A DNA stretch of 64,000 nucleotides from Methanococcoides sp. (GTDB taxonomy: Archaea > Halobacteriota > Methanosarcinia > Methanosarcinales > Methanosarcinaceae): NCBI GenBank assembly GCA_021108275.1, contig JAIORD010000005.1:62001-126000 (forward strand), written 5' to 3'. The notes under the pieces were generated by a model that saw only the letters and a list, made by a program, of their open reading frames with translations, made no database searches and was not told where the DNA came from. A program made the position numbers and the translations under genes. Below are positions 36,391-46,263 of the stretch, piece by piece. Position 1 is the first letter of the stretch. Every line of letters begins with the position of its first letter.

Positions 36391-36526
36391 GGTACATATA
36401 TGGCAAAAAAATCAAAAATATGATTTTATTTTATTAAAAAATATAAACCACCCTGGATTTGTATCTACTTGTTTAATTAGTACTAATTAATTCGATAATA
36501 AAAGTAAAAATAAAGGAGGGAACCTT

Positions 36527-37249
36527 ATTAAGAGCATATTATATTCCTTTTACTGGTTTTACAAGAGACGAATAAAATCACCTGTTAAAAAAGAGGACCT
36601 GGTATTAGAGATTGGTTCAGGTGATAAGCCTCATTGGAGGTCGGATATTCTTATAGATCGTTATTTATACGATAATTCACAGAGAATTTCGGGTGATTTA
36701 TTATTTGATAAAAACAAACCATTTATCATAGCTGATGCCGAATATTTACCTTTTAAAGATAATGCATTTGACTATACTATTGCTTCGCATGTTTTGGAAC
36801 ATATCGAAAATTTAAATGGTTCTATTGAGGAAATATCTCGTGTTAGCAAGGGAGGATACATAGAAGTCCCATATGGTTTTTTGGAAATTATAAAACCATT
36901 TGATTCACATTTGTGGATTTGTGATTTTGAAGAGGACCATTTAATATTTAAAAGGAAAACTAAAAATAACGATTCTTTATTAATAAAACTTGGAGATATA
37001 TTTAATAAAAATAATTCAAATTGCATTCAACGTAAGTTGAATGATTTTTTTATAATGCATGAATGGAAAGATAAAATAATGTATGATATTTTTGAAGTTG
37101 ATGAGAAAGATAAATATAAGTATTACCCCAATAATAATAATAATAATAATAATGAAGAGATATATTCAAATAGCATCTCAATATCAAAATCACTTATGTA
37201 CTACTTTTACAAATTTATGTGTACAGTGTTCTATAAGAATAAATATTAA
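36527..37249 (+). CDS. SAM-dependent methyltransferase (type 11) with non-standard start
   Basis: About 240 residues. The frame is open from 36491 and codes LEIGSGDKPHW (SAM site), ADAEYLPFKDNAFDYTIASH and VLEHIENLNGSIEEISRV, all class I methyltransferase motifs, upstream of the first normal start (TTG 36794). GGAGGG at 36515-36520 is followed after six bases by ATT 36527, so an ATT start is likely. The C-terminal part has an eight-Asn run from (AAT)n at about 37132-37155. Probably methylates a sugar or lipid of the glycan. Very AT-rich. Confidence 0.65.
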   Translation: MKSILYSFYWFYKRRIKSPVKKEDLVLEIGSGDKPHWRSDILIDRYLYDNSQRISGDLLFDKNKPFIIADAEYLPFKDNAFDYTIASHVLEHIENLNGSIEEISRVSKGGYIEVPYGFLEIIKPFDSHLWICDFEEDHLIFKRKTKNNDSLLIKLGDIFNKNNSNCIQRKLNDFFIMHEWKDKIMYDIFEVDEKDKYKYYPNNNNNNNNEEIYSNSISISKSLMYYFYKFMCTVFYKNKY

Positions 37250-37361
37250 GTTGAATAGACCGATAATAGAACCGAACCCATTAAATATGACTATAGAATA
37301 CTGCTGAATATATATAAATAAGTGATTTGAATATAGCTAAAAAACACGCGAGTAATGCATT

Positions 37362-39749
37362 ATGTTAAAAAAAGCACAAACCAATGCTATTCAATTAGTC
37401 ATATCATTATTTCTATTTTCAGTACCTTTTTTTTGGACTTTGTCAAGTATGTCCAATATTGGCGGTGATGATAGTCGTCTATACCTCATATTTCCAGATA
37501 TGTGGTTGAATAATATCACAAGATACTCGTGGTTTTCATTGTCCACATTTTCAAGCTACAATCCGCAATATGCATTTTTAGGTTTCAACTTTATAACAAT
37601 TGCATTGGAGAAAATTTTATTCATGTTGAATATACAGAAATCACTATTTGGAATTTCTTTAGTGCTTCAATTTCTGTCAATGCGTTTACTTATTAAAGAA
37701 ATAATATGTAATAAAAACACCGAGAATTCCTTTTATGCATCCATCGTAGGTAGTTTATTCTATGTATTTATTCCAATCATATATTACATTGAATGGCCCC
37801 AGCCATTGTATAGCTTGTATGGAATATTTATATACCCATTACTGCTGTTATTTTTAATAAAATCAATTAGAACAAAGAAAACATCATATATCATATATGG
37901 ATCATTCATTACTACAATTTTAGCGGTCACTCTTTTTAATATCCCATGGTTTGTTCCATTTTTTCTGGCAAGTTTGATTTTCATCTTGTTGAATTTCATA
38001 TTAGTAGAAAATAATCGTTTTAATATTATTAAATATTCATTTTTGTATTCAACTATACTATTATTTCTAAATTCTTTTTGGATATTGCCTTTTTTGAGTG
38101 GCTTTTTTTTGTCAAATGACCAAATCTCTTACGCCACAAGTGAGCAAGGTGTAATTGGAGCACATATGATTGTTAATGCAGTTGCACCATCAATGAACAT
38201 TTACGACACATTGTCTGGTCTTTTTAGTAGAGGAATCATTTCTAATTGGGGATGGCCACACATTGAAATTGCAGATTATACTTATAGATTGGCTCCATTA
38301 AGCATATTATTAACAATTTTGATTTTTGCTGGATTTCTTACTGGGAATAAAAATACACAGTTAAAACAACTTAAAAAAATTCACATAAGTCTGGGCATAA
38401 CCACCCTAATATTAGTATATTTTCAAACTGTAAACATTAGTAATTGGGGGATACCTCTATTTAATTGGTTGATTGACAATGTACCTGGATGGGTAATGTT
38501 CAGAAACTTTTATGGAAAATTCCCTATAACGTTTGGTTTATTCTATTCACTCACTTTTGGTATGTCACTTTACATAATATTACAATCAATTTCCCATAAA
38601 TCAATAAAAAAAATACTATTATCATCGATATTAGTGATTATCCTTCTACAAGCCATACCGTTTATTCAAGGTGATATTAATTCACTTCCACCTTATCCAG
38701 AAATGGATTTAACTCGTAATGTAGAAATTCCACAATATTATTTTGATTCAATGGATTACATTAAAAAGATAGAATCGGACTCTAAAATATTGACATTACC
38801 ACTAACAGTGGCTCAATATTCAATATTTGAAAGTGCTGATAAAAAAGGTGTGTACATAGGTGTATCTCCCATCAAAATATTCAGTGGAAAAGATGATTTC
38901 AGTGGAAAAATGAGTTTCGATAACAGTTACATTCCAGAATTGCCCGATATGGTGCAGAATGCAATGGTTTCACATGATTATGATACGTTATCACGCTTAA
39001 TGGGGATTCTAAATATCGATTATGTGATGTACAATAAAGAGATATCAGATAGTGTTCACAAACGTTATATGTGGGAATATGGTACATTTTCCAACAATAC
39101 CGAGATGGAAATGCTGATAAGTGGCATTACTGATGAAAAAATAAGTTCATTTGGCCCCATTTCCATATTTAATGCTAAAGATAGTTATTTCTTACCACAT
39201 ATTTACGCAGCTTCTTCATATTTAGAAATCAAGGAAATGAACCAATTTTTAAATGTGTTGCAATCAGATGATTTTCAGCCAAAAACTAACGTGCTTATAA
39301 TCGATGAACAAAATCTGAATACCAAATTGGAATTAATAAAATCGTCGAAGTCACCAGAGATTATATTTGAAAAAATAAGTCCAGTTAAGTATAGGATAGA
39401 GGCGAATGATGCAAACGAACCCTATTATCTAATCTTTTTAGAAAGTTATCATCCTGGATGGAATGTTTATCAAGGTAACATCGAATGGTATGATACTTTC
39501 TGGAAAAAATCAATTGATGACGAAAGTCAATTTATTGCAAATGGGTATGCAAATGGGTGGCCAATCAATAACACAGGAACATATGAATTGACACTGTATT
39601 TCTGGCCGCAGAACATATTTTACGTTGGTGCTTTAATTTCGTTATTGACTTTCAATTTATGTGTACTATATCTTTTCTACCGTCCAAGAAGCGTATTACG
39701 AGCTAAATGGTTAAATTTATTAAAATATTACAGGGGCGAAAACGCATGA
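37362..39749 (+). CDS. Large polytopic membrane protein of the glycan cluster
   Basis: 795 residues with roughly twelve membrane helices in the first 440 residues, an outer soluble region (450-740), and one last helix near 755-775. An acidic pair GGDDSRLYLIF after helix 1 resembles the catalytic loop of GT-C type enzymes and PTPS-related membrane proteins. The soluble part ends with SPVKYRIEANDANEPYYLIF and SYHPGWNVY, a module shared with the protein at 43964. Probably a lipid-linked sugar transferase or polymerase; exact reaction unknown. Confidence 0.65.
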   Translation: MLKKAQTNAIQLVISLFLFSVPFFWTLSSMSNIGGDDSRLYLIFPDMWLNNITRYSWFSLSTFSSYNPQYAFLGFNFITIALEKILFMLNIQKSLFGISLVLQFLSMRLLIKEIICNKNTENSFYASIVGSLFYVFIPIIYYIEWPQPLYSLYGIFIYPLLLLFLIKSIRTKKTSYIIYGSFITTILAVTLFNIPWFVPFFLASLIFILLNFILVENNRFNIIKYSFLYSTILLFLNSFWILPFLSGFFLSNDQISYATSEQGVIGAHMIVNAVAPSMNIYDTLSGLFSRGIISNWGWPHIEIADYTYRLAPLSILLTILIFAGFLTGNKNTQLKQLKKIHISLGITTLILVYFQTVNISNWGIPLFNWLIDNVPGWVMFRNFYGKFPITFGLFYSLTFGMSLYIILQSISHKSIKKILLSSILVIILLQAIPFIQGDINSLPPYPEMDLTRNVEIPQYYFDSMDYIKKIESDSKILTLPLTVAQYSIFESADKKGVYIGVSPIKIFSGKDDFSGKMSFDNSYIPELPDMVQNAMVSHDYDTLSRLMGILNIDYVMYNKEISDSVHKRYMWEYGTFSNNTEMEMLISGITDEKISSFGPISIFNAKDSYFLPHIYAASSYLEIKEMNQFLNVLQSDDFQPKTNVLIIDEQNLNTKLELIKSSKSPEIIFEKISPVKYRIEANDANEPYYLIFLESYHPGWNVYQGNIEWYDTFWKKSIDDESQFIANGYANGWPINNTGTYELTLYFWPQNIFYVGALISLLTFNLCVLYLFYRPRSVLRAKWLNLLKYYRGENA

Positions 39750-41761
39750 ATCGTAAAATTTTTAGAAAACTTATGATTTTGATTATCATCACCTCATTCA
39801 TAGGCATTACAGATGCCTCTATATCCAAAGGTGAATATCGTGACAATTTTAAAAATTTTGATGTATCCAACTGGACCGAAATATCTGATACTTGGTATGT
39901 TGCAAATGGAACACTATCAAATAATGGATTTGGCAGACCGGGTATTATCTTTGAAAAATGGGATAGTAATCAATATATCAACGAATTCGATTTTACTGCA
40001 AAGAATTCCAAGGATTCAACATACATTGGACTGATAGGATTTTATTTTTATTATAAAGATTCAGATAATTGGGCACGATTTGAAATATACGATGGTAATT
40101 CGAGTCTTGACGTGAAGGATCAGTATCAAATCGATTCAAATAAGGAAGGCAAAAGTAAAGGATTTAAATTAATTAATGAGAAACATTATTTAGAAATTAC
40201 AAATAACAATACAATTGATTTCTCTACTATGCATCATCTTAAGTTCGTACGCCTTGACCAAAACATTTACGTCTACTATGATAATCATCTTACGCTCACA
40301 GCCGAGTTAGAGGACGACATACAAGATGGAAAGATTGGCTTTTATGCATATGGCTCCACCGGCTACTTCGACAACTTCTACCTCCGGCCCATCACCATGG
40401 AAAACGCCTCAGGCTACATCAACGAACTCAACCTCACCTCCACCAACCCAACCACTCGCATCGGTTCGATCTACACACTCCACTTGGATGATATCGCAAA
40501 TGAAAACGCAATGTTCAGTTTAAGCAAGTTCGGTAAAACAGTGGACTCAAACGTAGCATCAGAGGGCGACACAGTCTCCCTCAACTTCGAGAATGGGGAT
40601 GAGGCTGTGAACTTCAAGGTAACACAAGTATTCGATGCAGAGGATAACAGCGCCGTCTGGCTTGAAGATATCATCTCTGCCAGTACTGATGAACTTAACA
40701 TTGGCGTGGATGATATCTCGATTAACTCAACATACCATCAAGAAGAGGAGATGGAGATTCAGTTCTCGGTGAAGAACATGATCGGAGTCCGTTATACAGG
40801 CAAACCTGAGATCACAATATCCACAGAGGGGGACAGCAAGACCACCAACCCGGAACTTGATCTCGGATCAAATGAATCGGAAGAGTTCAGGATCGTGCTG
40901 AAGGCACCTCAAAAGCAGGGCAGCCAGAAGGTCACTGTGACGGTCAGAACCGAGTATTCTACCATCGAGAAATCAGTGGACTATCAGGTGCATGCACTCA
41001 ACCCGGCGGTTACAACACTCTCAGCAGACCTGCAAGAAGATAACGGGATACGCGGTACTGTCAGCATAGGTTCTCCATTCCCTGCTGAATTGGTAGATTG
41101 GGATACGACGGCAGAAATAAAGGTCTACAGAGTTGTTGATAACGGTAAGAAGGAGATCTACTCCAGGGATGTGCCTGTCACTGGCCCTACATTCAACATC
41201 AATCTAGGGTACAATGAGTTCTACCGGGGAGATGGCCAGTATGTTGTTAGTGTGGACACCGGCGGAATGCAGGACAGCGATCTATTCGAAATCGTGGGAG
41301 AGGATTTTGCTTATGCTCCGACAGGAGATGAAATACCGCCTACCATACTTACCGGTGAACTATATCCAAAGCTCATAATGCTTCTGATCGGTATGTTCGC
41401 GGCGGTGTCTGTGAGGAACCACATGCAAAAGATGACACGTTCGCTTCCACTTGATATACTGGCAGTCACCTGCGGGCTTGCAGTGCTTGCAGCTGCGTTC
41501 ATCAGAGGGGAATCAGACATGGCTGCTGCGGGGATCGTTCTAACTGGTGCTGGCATCGGTGTGGCTGTGGTCAAGAGAAGTGATTCGGCTGTGGGCAAGG
41601 TGTTAATGATGGATTCACATCTGCACGACTTTGCAGGGATGCTTTTAGTGTTCCTTAGTGCGGGGTATATTGTCATGCAAGTGCCGGAGTGGAGTTTTTA
41701 CATCGTTGTCGGGACACTGGTCGGGTATTATAGTGCACTGAACATGTATCGGGGCAGATGA
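39746..41761 (+). CDS. Secreted laminin-G-like protein with C-terminal membrane helices; mosaic gene
   Basis: 671 residues from ATG 39746 (overlaps the previous stop by four bases). Signal peptide (about 1-26), a concanavalin/LamG-like domain (about 27-215; DNFKNFDVSNWTEISDTWYV, DGKIGFYAYGSTGYFDNFY), beta-sandwich repeats (220-520), then four or five membrane helices (about 535-665). Base composition changes abruptly at about 40345: AT-rich before, GC-rich with many C-ending codons after. The protein frame stays intact. Looks like a recombination joint with a swapped N-terminal domain. Confidence 0.7.
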   Translation: MNRKIFRKLMILIIITSFIGITDASISKGEYRDNFKNFDVSNWTEISDTWYVANGTLSNNGFGRPGIIFEKWDSNQYINEFDFTAKNSKDSTYIGLIGFYFYYKDSDNWARFEIYDGNSSLDVKDQYQIDSNKEGKSKGFKLINEKHYLEITNNNTIDFSTMHHLKFVRLDQNIYVYYDNHLTLTAELEDDIQDGKIGFYAYGSTGYFDNFYLRPITMENASGYINELNLTSTNPTTRIGSIYTLHLDDIANENAMFSLSKFGKTVDSNVASEGDTVSLNFENGDEAVNFKVTQVFDAEDNSAVWLEDIISASTDELNIGVDDISINSTYHQEEEMEIQFSVKNMIGVRYTGKPEITISTEGDSKTTNPELDLGSNESEEFRIVLKAPQKQGSQKVTVTVRTEYSTIEKSVDYQVHALNPAVTTLSADLQEDNGIRGTVSIGSPFPAELVDWDTTAEIKVYRVVDNGKKEIYSRDVPVTGPTFNINLGYNEFYRGDGQYVVSVDTGGMQDSDLFEIVGEDFAYAPTGDEIPPTILTGELYPKLIMLLIGMFAAVSVRNHMQKMTRSLPLDILAVTCGLAVLAAAFIRGESDMAAAGIVLTGAGIGVAVVKRSDSAVGKVLMMDSHLHDFAGMLLVFLSAGYIVMQVPEWSFYIVVGTLVGYYSALNMYRGR

Positions 41762-41811
41762 GATATATTCTGGCCCATATACGAAATTATTATGAATCTC
41801 CGAGGTAATAC

Positions 41812-43299
41812 ATGACCAATCCTTCAAAGAACAGCTTTGTGATGTTTGCCGCATTCTTCATAGGTGCATTCCTTAACTATGCATTTAATGTTGTAATGGG
41901 CTGGATGCTGACACCTGCACAATTCGGCATGTTGGGGGTATCAGCATCATTCTTGCTCATATTTTCACTGTTTGTGACATCCGCTTTTCCACTTACGACT
42001 ACCAAATTCATCTCCGGGAAGTATGATATCTCTACAAAGCACCGTGTATTTAAGAGCGCTTTGATTGCAAACATCGGCATTGCTATCCTCATATCAGCTG
42101 TATTCTATGTTGGATATACAACCAATATTATCGATCTTGGAGCAAGTTACAACTTATTAATTATATGTATTCTACTTGCAACAATACTCACTGCCATGGC
42201 AGTCATTTATTTTAGCATACTTCAGGGAACTTTTCGCTTCAAGTCCTTTGCATTCATCGGGATAATAATTATTTTTGCAAAACTCATATCAGGAATCATA
42301 CTGGTTAAAATGGGTTTTGGGGCACTTGGTGCAGTCCTCAGCTTCCCAATATCAGTTTTCATTGGGCTTTCCCTTGCGATTCTACTGACCAAGGACTTCA
42401 CCTTCTGGAAAACAAAAGGATGGGCTGATACCAATGTCTACTTCTTCGCCCTTCCGATGTTCTTTGGCACACTTGGAACCACAATGCTCATGAACATCGA
42501 TATCATAGGCGTGAAGTTCCTCACAGAAGTAGCGCTTTCAGATGCGCTTTCAGGATACTACAGGGCAGCTTTGATCCTTGCACAATTACCCATATTCATG
42601 GTAGGGGCATTGATGAGCGTGCTATTCCCATACATCTCAAAGCACACAGAAAATGACAGGTATGCATCAAAAAGTATCAAATACGGTGCATTGTTCATCC
42701 TTCCCCTTGCGCTTGTGATCGCATCTGTCCCGGATGCTTTTATTTTGTTAATGTTCCCATCTGAATATATCGCAAGTGCACCGGCACTTGCCATAGTAGC
42801 CATTGGCATGGGATTTTTGGTCATGACAATGATCTTTACAAGCATATTCCAGGCACGCAATGTACCAAGAATCCCGGCAATTGTCCTGCCACTAGCCGTG
42901 ATAATTGAGATAATCTGTCTGATCGTTTTAGTCCCCTCATACGGAATAGTCGGTGCAGCAACATCGACCACCATCGCATGCTCAATTGGGTGTATCGTAA
43001 CGGCAGGTCTTTATGTGCACACATATAAGCTCAAACTTGACCATCTTGCAATGGTGAAAACACTGTTAAGCTTTAGTGTACTGCTCCTGGTACTGTACAC
43101 TCTTCCACATACGGGTCTTTTCCCACTGGTGGGAAGTCTAACCCTAAGTGGCATAATATATGTTGTGGTATTAGCAAGCTTCAATTTGTTGACAGAAGAA
43201 GATGCAGCAATATTCCTTGCTGGTATGCCGAACCATAAAGCCATAACCCCCATCGCAGAAATGATATCCAGGGTCATCAAAAAACTGAACCGGGTATAA
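41812..43299 (+). CDS. Wzx-like polysaccharide flippase (MATE/MOP family)
   Basis: 495 residues, about 14 membrane helices, no signal peptide. Starts FVMFAAFFIGAFLNYAFNVV, typical of oligosaccharide flippases; loops such as ALSDALSGYYRAALILAQLP fit RfbX/AglR members. Would flip the lipid-linked oligosaccharide built by the upstream genes to the outside. Good GAGGT ribosome site before the ATG. Confidence 0.82.
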   Translation: MTNPSKNSFVMFAAFFIGAFLNYAFNVVMGWMLTPAQFGMLGVSASFLLIFSLFVTSAFPLTTTKFISGKYDISTKHRVFKSALIANIGIAILISAVFYVGYTTNIIDLGASYNLLIICILLATILTAMAVIYFSILQGTFRFKSFAFIGIIIIFAKLISGIILVKMGFGALGAVLSFPISVFIGLSLAILLTKDFTFWKTKGWADTNVYFFALPMFFGTLGTTMLMNIDIIGVKFLTEVALSDALSGYYRAALILAQLPIFMVGALMSVLFPYISKHTENDRYASKSIKYGALFILPLALVIASVPDAFILLMFPSEYIASAPALAIVAIGMGFLVMTMIFTSIFQARNVPRIPAIVLPLAVIIEIICLIVLVPSYGIVGAATSTTIACSIGCIVTAGLYVHTYKLKLDHLAMVKTLLSFSVLLLVLYTLPHTGLFPLVGSLTLSGIIYVVVLASFNLLTEEDAAIFLAGMPNHKAITPIAEMISRVIKKLNRV

Positions 43300-43384
43300 T
43301 TATACGTCTGTATCATTTGACCGAACGATTAAAGTTATAAGATGTAACTGATAGACGAAGAATCTCTCCAAGGTAAAGATCAAA

Positions 43385-43951
43385 ATGGAAACAAGTAACT
43401 GGCCACCATCCAATTATCCGATTTTTCTTGCATTAGTTTTGCTTGCAGCTACAGCAGTGACACTTGCAATGGGTGATGAGACTCGTGCTGAGAACCTTGC
43501 CATATATGCATATTATCTATTGGTCATTGGTGTAATGATCAGGTTTTTCGAACTTTCGCTTCCCGATAACACTCCGGAAAAGCTCAGATCTGCAATGGTA
43601 CGGGTATCAGGAACCGTTCATAAATTATACGCATGGGCCAGTAGATCTGCAGGAAATATACACATATTTAAAAAGATCAGTGGATTGAAACCGTCCATAA
43701 AGCATACACCAATATCCCTGCCCCGCATGGAACAAGTGATCAAGCGATCCCATTTGATGCATATGAAAAGTATATCAAAGGATGTATCGATCAATCTAGG
43801 AATATTATCTGTTATATTGTATGTATATGGATCCATGTTCGGCTGGTGGATTGTCAGAGGATATCTGGAAATGATCTTTTTGATATTAATTGGATTTTCT
43901 TCTATGTATCTGCTTTTGAGCATACTTCTGAGACAGTCAAATGAGAATTAA
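43385..43951 (+). CDS. Small membrane protein of the glycan cluster, unknown
   Basis: 188 residues with about four helices: 14-32, 42-58, 137-155 and 160-180 (GYLEMIFLILIGFSSMYLLL), and a basic cytoplasmic middle (HIFKKISGLKPSIKHT). No family recognised. Lies 12 bases before the next membrane gene, so probably acts with it. Confidence 0.6.
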   Translation: METSNWPPSNYPIFLALVLLAATAVTLAMGDETRAENLAIYAYYLLVIGVMIRFFELSLPDNTPEKLRSAMVRVSGTVHKLYAWASRSAGNIHIFKKISGLKPSIKHTPISLPRMEQVIKRSHLMHMKSISKDVSINLGILSVILYVYGSMFGWWIVRGYLEMIFLILIGFSSMYLLLSILLRQSNEN

Positions 43952-43963
43952 ATCGGGTGCCAT

Positions 43964-46087
43964 ATGAGGAGATTAAAAAATAGGGTGGCTCAGTATTCAA
44001 TAGATAAATATGCCCTTATTTATTATACTCTACTGACACTTGCAATCTTCCTTCCACTGTTTCGACCTGGTTACATTCTGACGTTAGATACTATATGGGC
44101 TCCTCACAGAAATTATCTTGCCGATCACATCCTGAGCAACGGCATTGGGGGACAGACCCCATTCCTTGCACTTCTTCAGTTTTTAGAAATGATCTTACCT
44201 TCATGGGGTACACAAAAGATCATCTTGTTCTCAGCTTTTTTAATATCGGGTATATCTGCCCACATATCTGCCCCATCTAAGTCTGTTCACGGCAAATACT
44301 TTAGCGGAACCCTGTATGCAATAAATCCGTTCATTTATACCCGATTTTTGGCTGGACATCTCTATTTACTTTTAGCATATGCTTTCGTACCTCTTGCAAT
44401 AAGAAGTTTCTCGGATTTTCTAGAGGATAGAACTAAATGGAGAAGGGCATTGCTATGGACCACTATTGTAGGCTTATTCGACCCGCATGTTCTTCTAACC
44501 GTCTTTTTCATTCAATTTTGCATATTTGTTTTTACCGTATATGATAAAAAAGAAGAAAGAAAGAATATTATTAAAAGTACTATTCACTTAGGTTTAGTTT
44601 ATTCAGCGGTCAATATGTTCTGGATCTTACCTGTATTTTCATCTCTTTTTCAAGGATTGTCGATCTTAAGCCACATATCAGCACCTGACCTAGCCGCTTT
44701 CACTGCCAGCGGTACGATCTCAGGGAATATACTGCTCTCAAATGCAATGATGTATGGTTTCTGGCGCGGAGGATATGCCTATCCATTTCATTTTGCACCT
44801 AAGTGGATATTTGTGCTGCTCTTTACTGCGATCTTGTTCCTCACAGTTCACGGTTTTATGTCCAACACAAAGAAAACCCTGCACAAAGGCCTGATCTTAT
44901 CTGCCATAATCTCTTTGGTACTTGCAAGTGGTATCTCATACCCATATTTTGCACCTATCTTTGAGTACTTGTTCGATCATTTATTTATTTTTAAGGGCAT
45001 GAGAGATTCTCAGAAATTCGTAGGTGTTTTGGTTCTAGCATATTCATTCTTGGGCAGTTTGGGTGTTGATGAACTTTTAAACGGTTTAAGAAATAGTAAA
45101 AAAATAGAACTTGCATCAAAAAATAAACAAAAGGTATGTTCAATAGCTCTGGCTGTGCTCATAATTGCAGTTCCATTAGTTTATTCGTTCACTATTTTCA
45201 ATGGTTTTCACGGACAGATCGAAACAAGAGATTACCCTTCCGAATGGTATGATGTCAACGATTTTCTGAACAACGATACCGAAGATTTTGATGTCCTGTT
45301 CTTTCCCTGGCACTTATATATGAGCTTCAGTTGGAGCGACAGGAGGATTGCAAATCCCGCAGGCATATTCTTTAAAAAACCCACAATTATCGGGGAAAAT
45401 GCAGAAGTTGGGAACATACAAACACAGAGTGCAAAACCAACACAGCACTATATGGGGTATTTACTGGAACACAAAAACGAGATAAACAACTTTGGAGAAC
45501 TCATAGTGCCATTGAACGTCAAATATGTAGTTCTTGCAAAGGATGTTGATCATTATCAATATGATTTCCTCTATGATCAGAGTGATCTGGAATTAGTTCT
45601 GGAAAATGAAGAACTTGTCGTATTTAAGAATCTTCATAAGACTTCAAGGATACGGGGAGTAAATTCTTTGATCAAAATAAAGAATTGGGGTGAATTGGTA
45701 GAACTGAGCAAAACATTCGATATTAATAACCATGGTTATTTGATAAAATCTGCTGATGCAGAAGGTATTGAAATGGATGCAATCGATACATCGGAAAAGG
45801 AACTCAACTATACTAAAGTATCGCCATTTAAGTATCGTTTGCATGACTCTGCAGAATATATACTCTTCACTTCACCTGACCACGATCAAAATGGCTGGGG
45901 GATCGATAGTGGTAGAAGTTTGGATTCAGCAGGATTAACGTCAATATTTACAACATCCGACAATATTGCAGATGGTAAGGATATTTATTATAAACCCTTC
46001 AGCACACATATGATAGGAGTATTGATCTCTATCTTGATGACAGCAATCATTTTGTTGCACTATAGAAGATCTATACTTCAATCCTAA
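43964..46087 (+). CDS. Large polytopic membrane protein, second of its type
   Basis: 707 residues; twelve or so membrane helices in residues 15-420, soluble region, and a last helix (HMIGVLISILMTAIILLHY). Asp-rich loop LDTIWAPHRNYLADH follows helix 1. The end of the soluble region (YTKVSPFKYRLHDSAEYILF, then SPDHDQNGWGI) parallels the module in the protein at 37362. Probably the same kind of enzyme or transporter. Substrate unknown. Confidence 0.65.
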   Translation: MRRLKNRVAQYSIDKYALIYYTLLTLAIFLPLFRPGYILTLDTIWAPHRNYLADHILSNGIGGQTPFLALLQFLEMILPSWGTQKIILFSAFLISGISAHISAPSKSVHGKYFSGTLYAINPFIYTRFLAGHLYLLLAYAFVPLAIRSFSDFLEDRTKWRRALLWTTIVGLFDPHVLLTVFFIQFCIFVFTVYDKKEERKNIIKSTIHLGLVYSAVNMFWILPVFSSLFQGLSILSHISAPDLAAFTASGTISGNILLSNAMMYGFWRGGYAYPFHFAPKWIFVLLFTAILFLTVHGFMSNTKKTLHKGLILSAIISLVLASGISYPYFAPIFEYLFDHLFIFKGMRDSQKFVGVLVLAYSFLGSLGVDELLNGLRNSKKIELASKNKQKVCSIALAVLIIAVPLVYSFTIFNGFHGQIETRDYPSEWYDVNDFLNNDTEDFDVLFFPWHLYMSFSWSDRRIANPAGIFFKKPTIIGENAEVGNIQTQSAKPTQHYMGYLLEHKNEINNFGELIVPLNVKYVVLAKDVDHYQYDFLYDQSDLELVLENEELVVFKNLHKTSRIRGVNSLIKIKNWGELVELSKTFDINNHGYLIKSADAEGIEMDAIDTSEKELNYTKVSPFKYRLHDSAEYILFTSPDHDQNGWGIDSGRSLDSAGLTSIFTTSDNIADGKDIYYKPFSTHMIGVLISILMTAIILLHYRRSILQS

Positions 46088-46263
46088 CTTTCACATAAGA
46101 TTATCAGACTTTATAACTATTAACAAATAATTCAGCACTTTTATATAGTTTATTGCTATAAGAAAATCGATAGATGATATGAAATTATTATCATTATTAT
46201 AATCATTGATAGTATTATTAAGATGACATGGTGGTGGTGTCTTATAAAAAATAGAGGTAAATT

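Noticed and set aside
37132-37155. Regulatory microsatellite
   Set aside because: (AAT)n is inside the methyltransferase frame and codes for Asn; only a possible length-variable linker.
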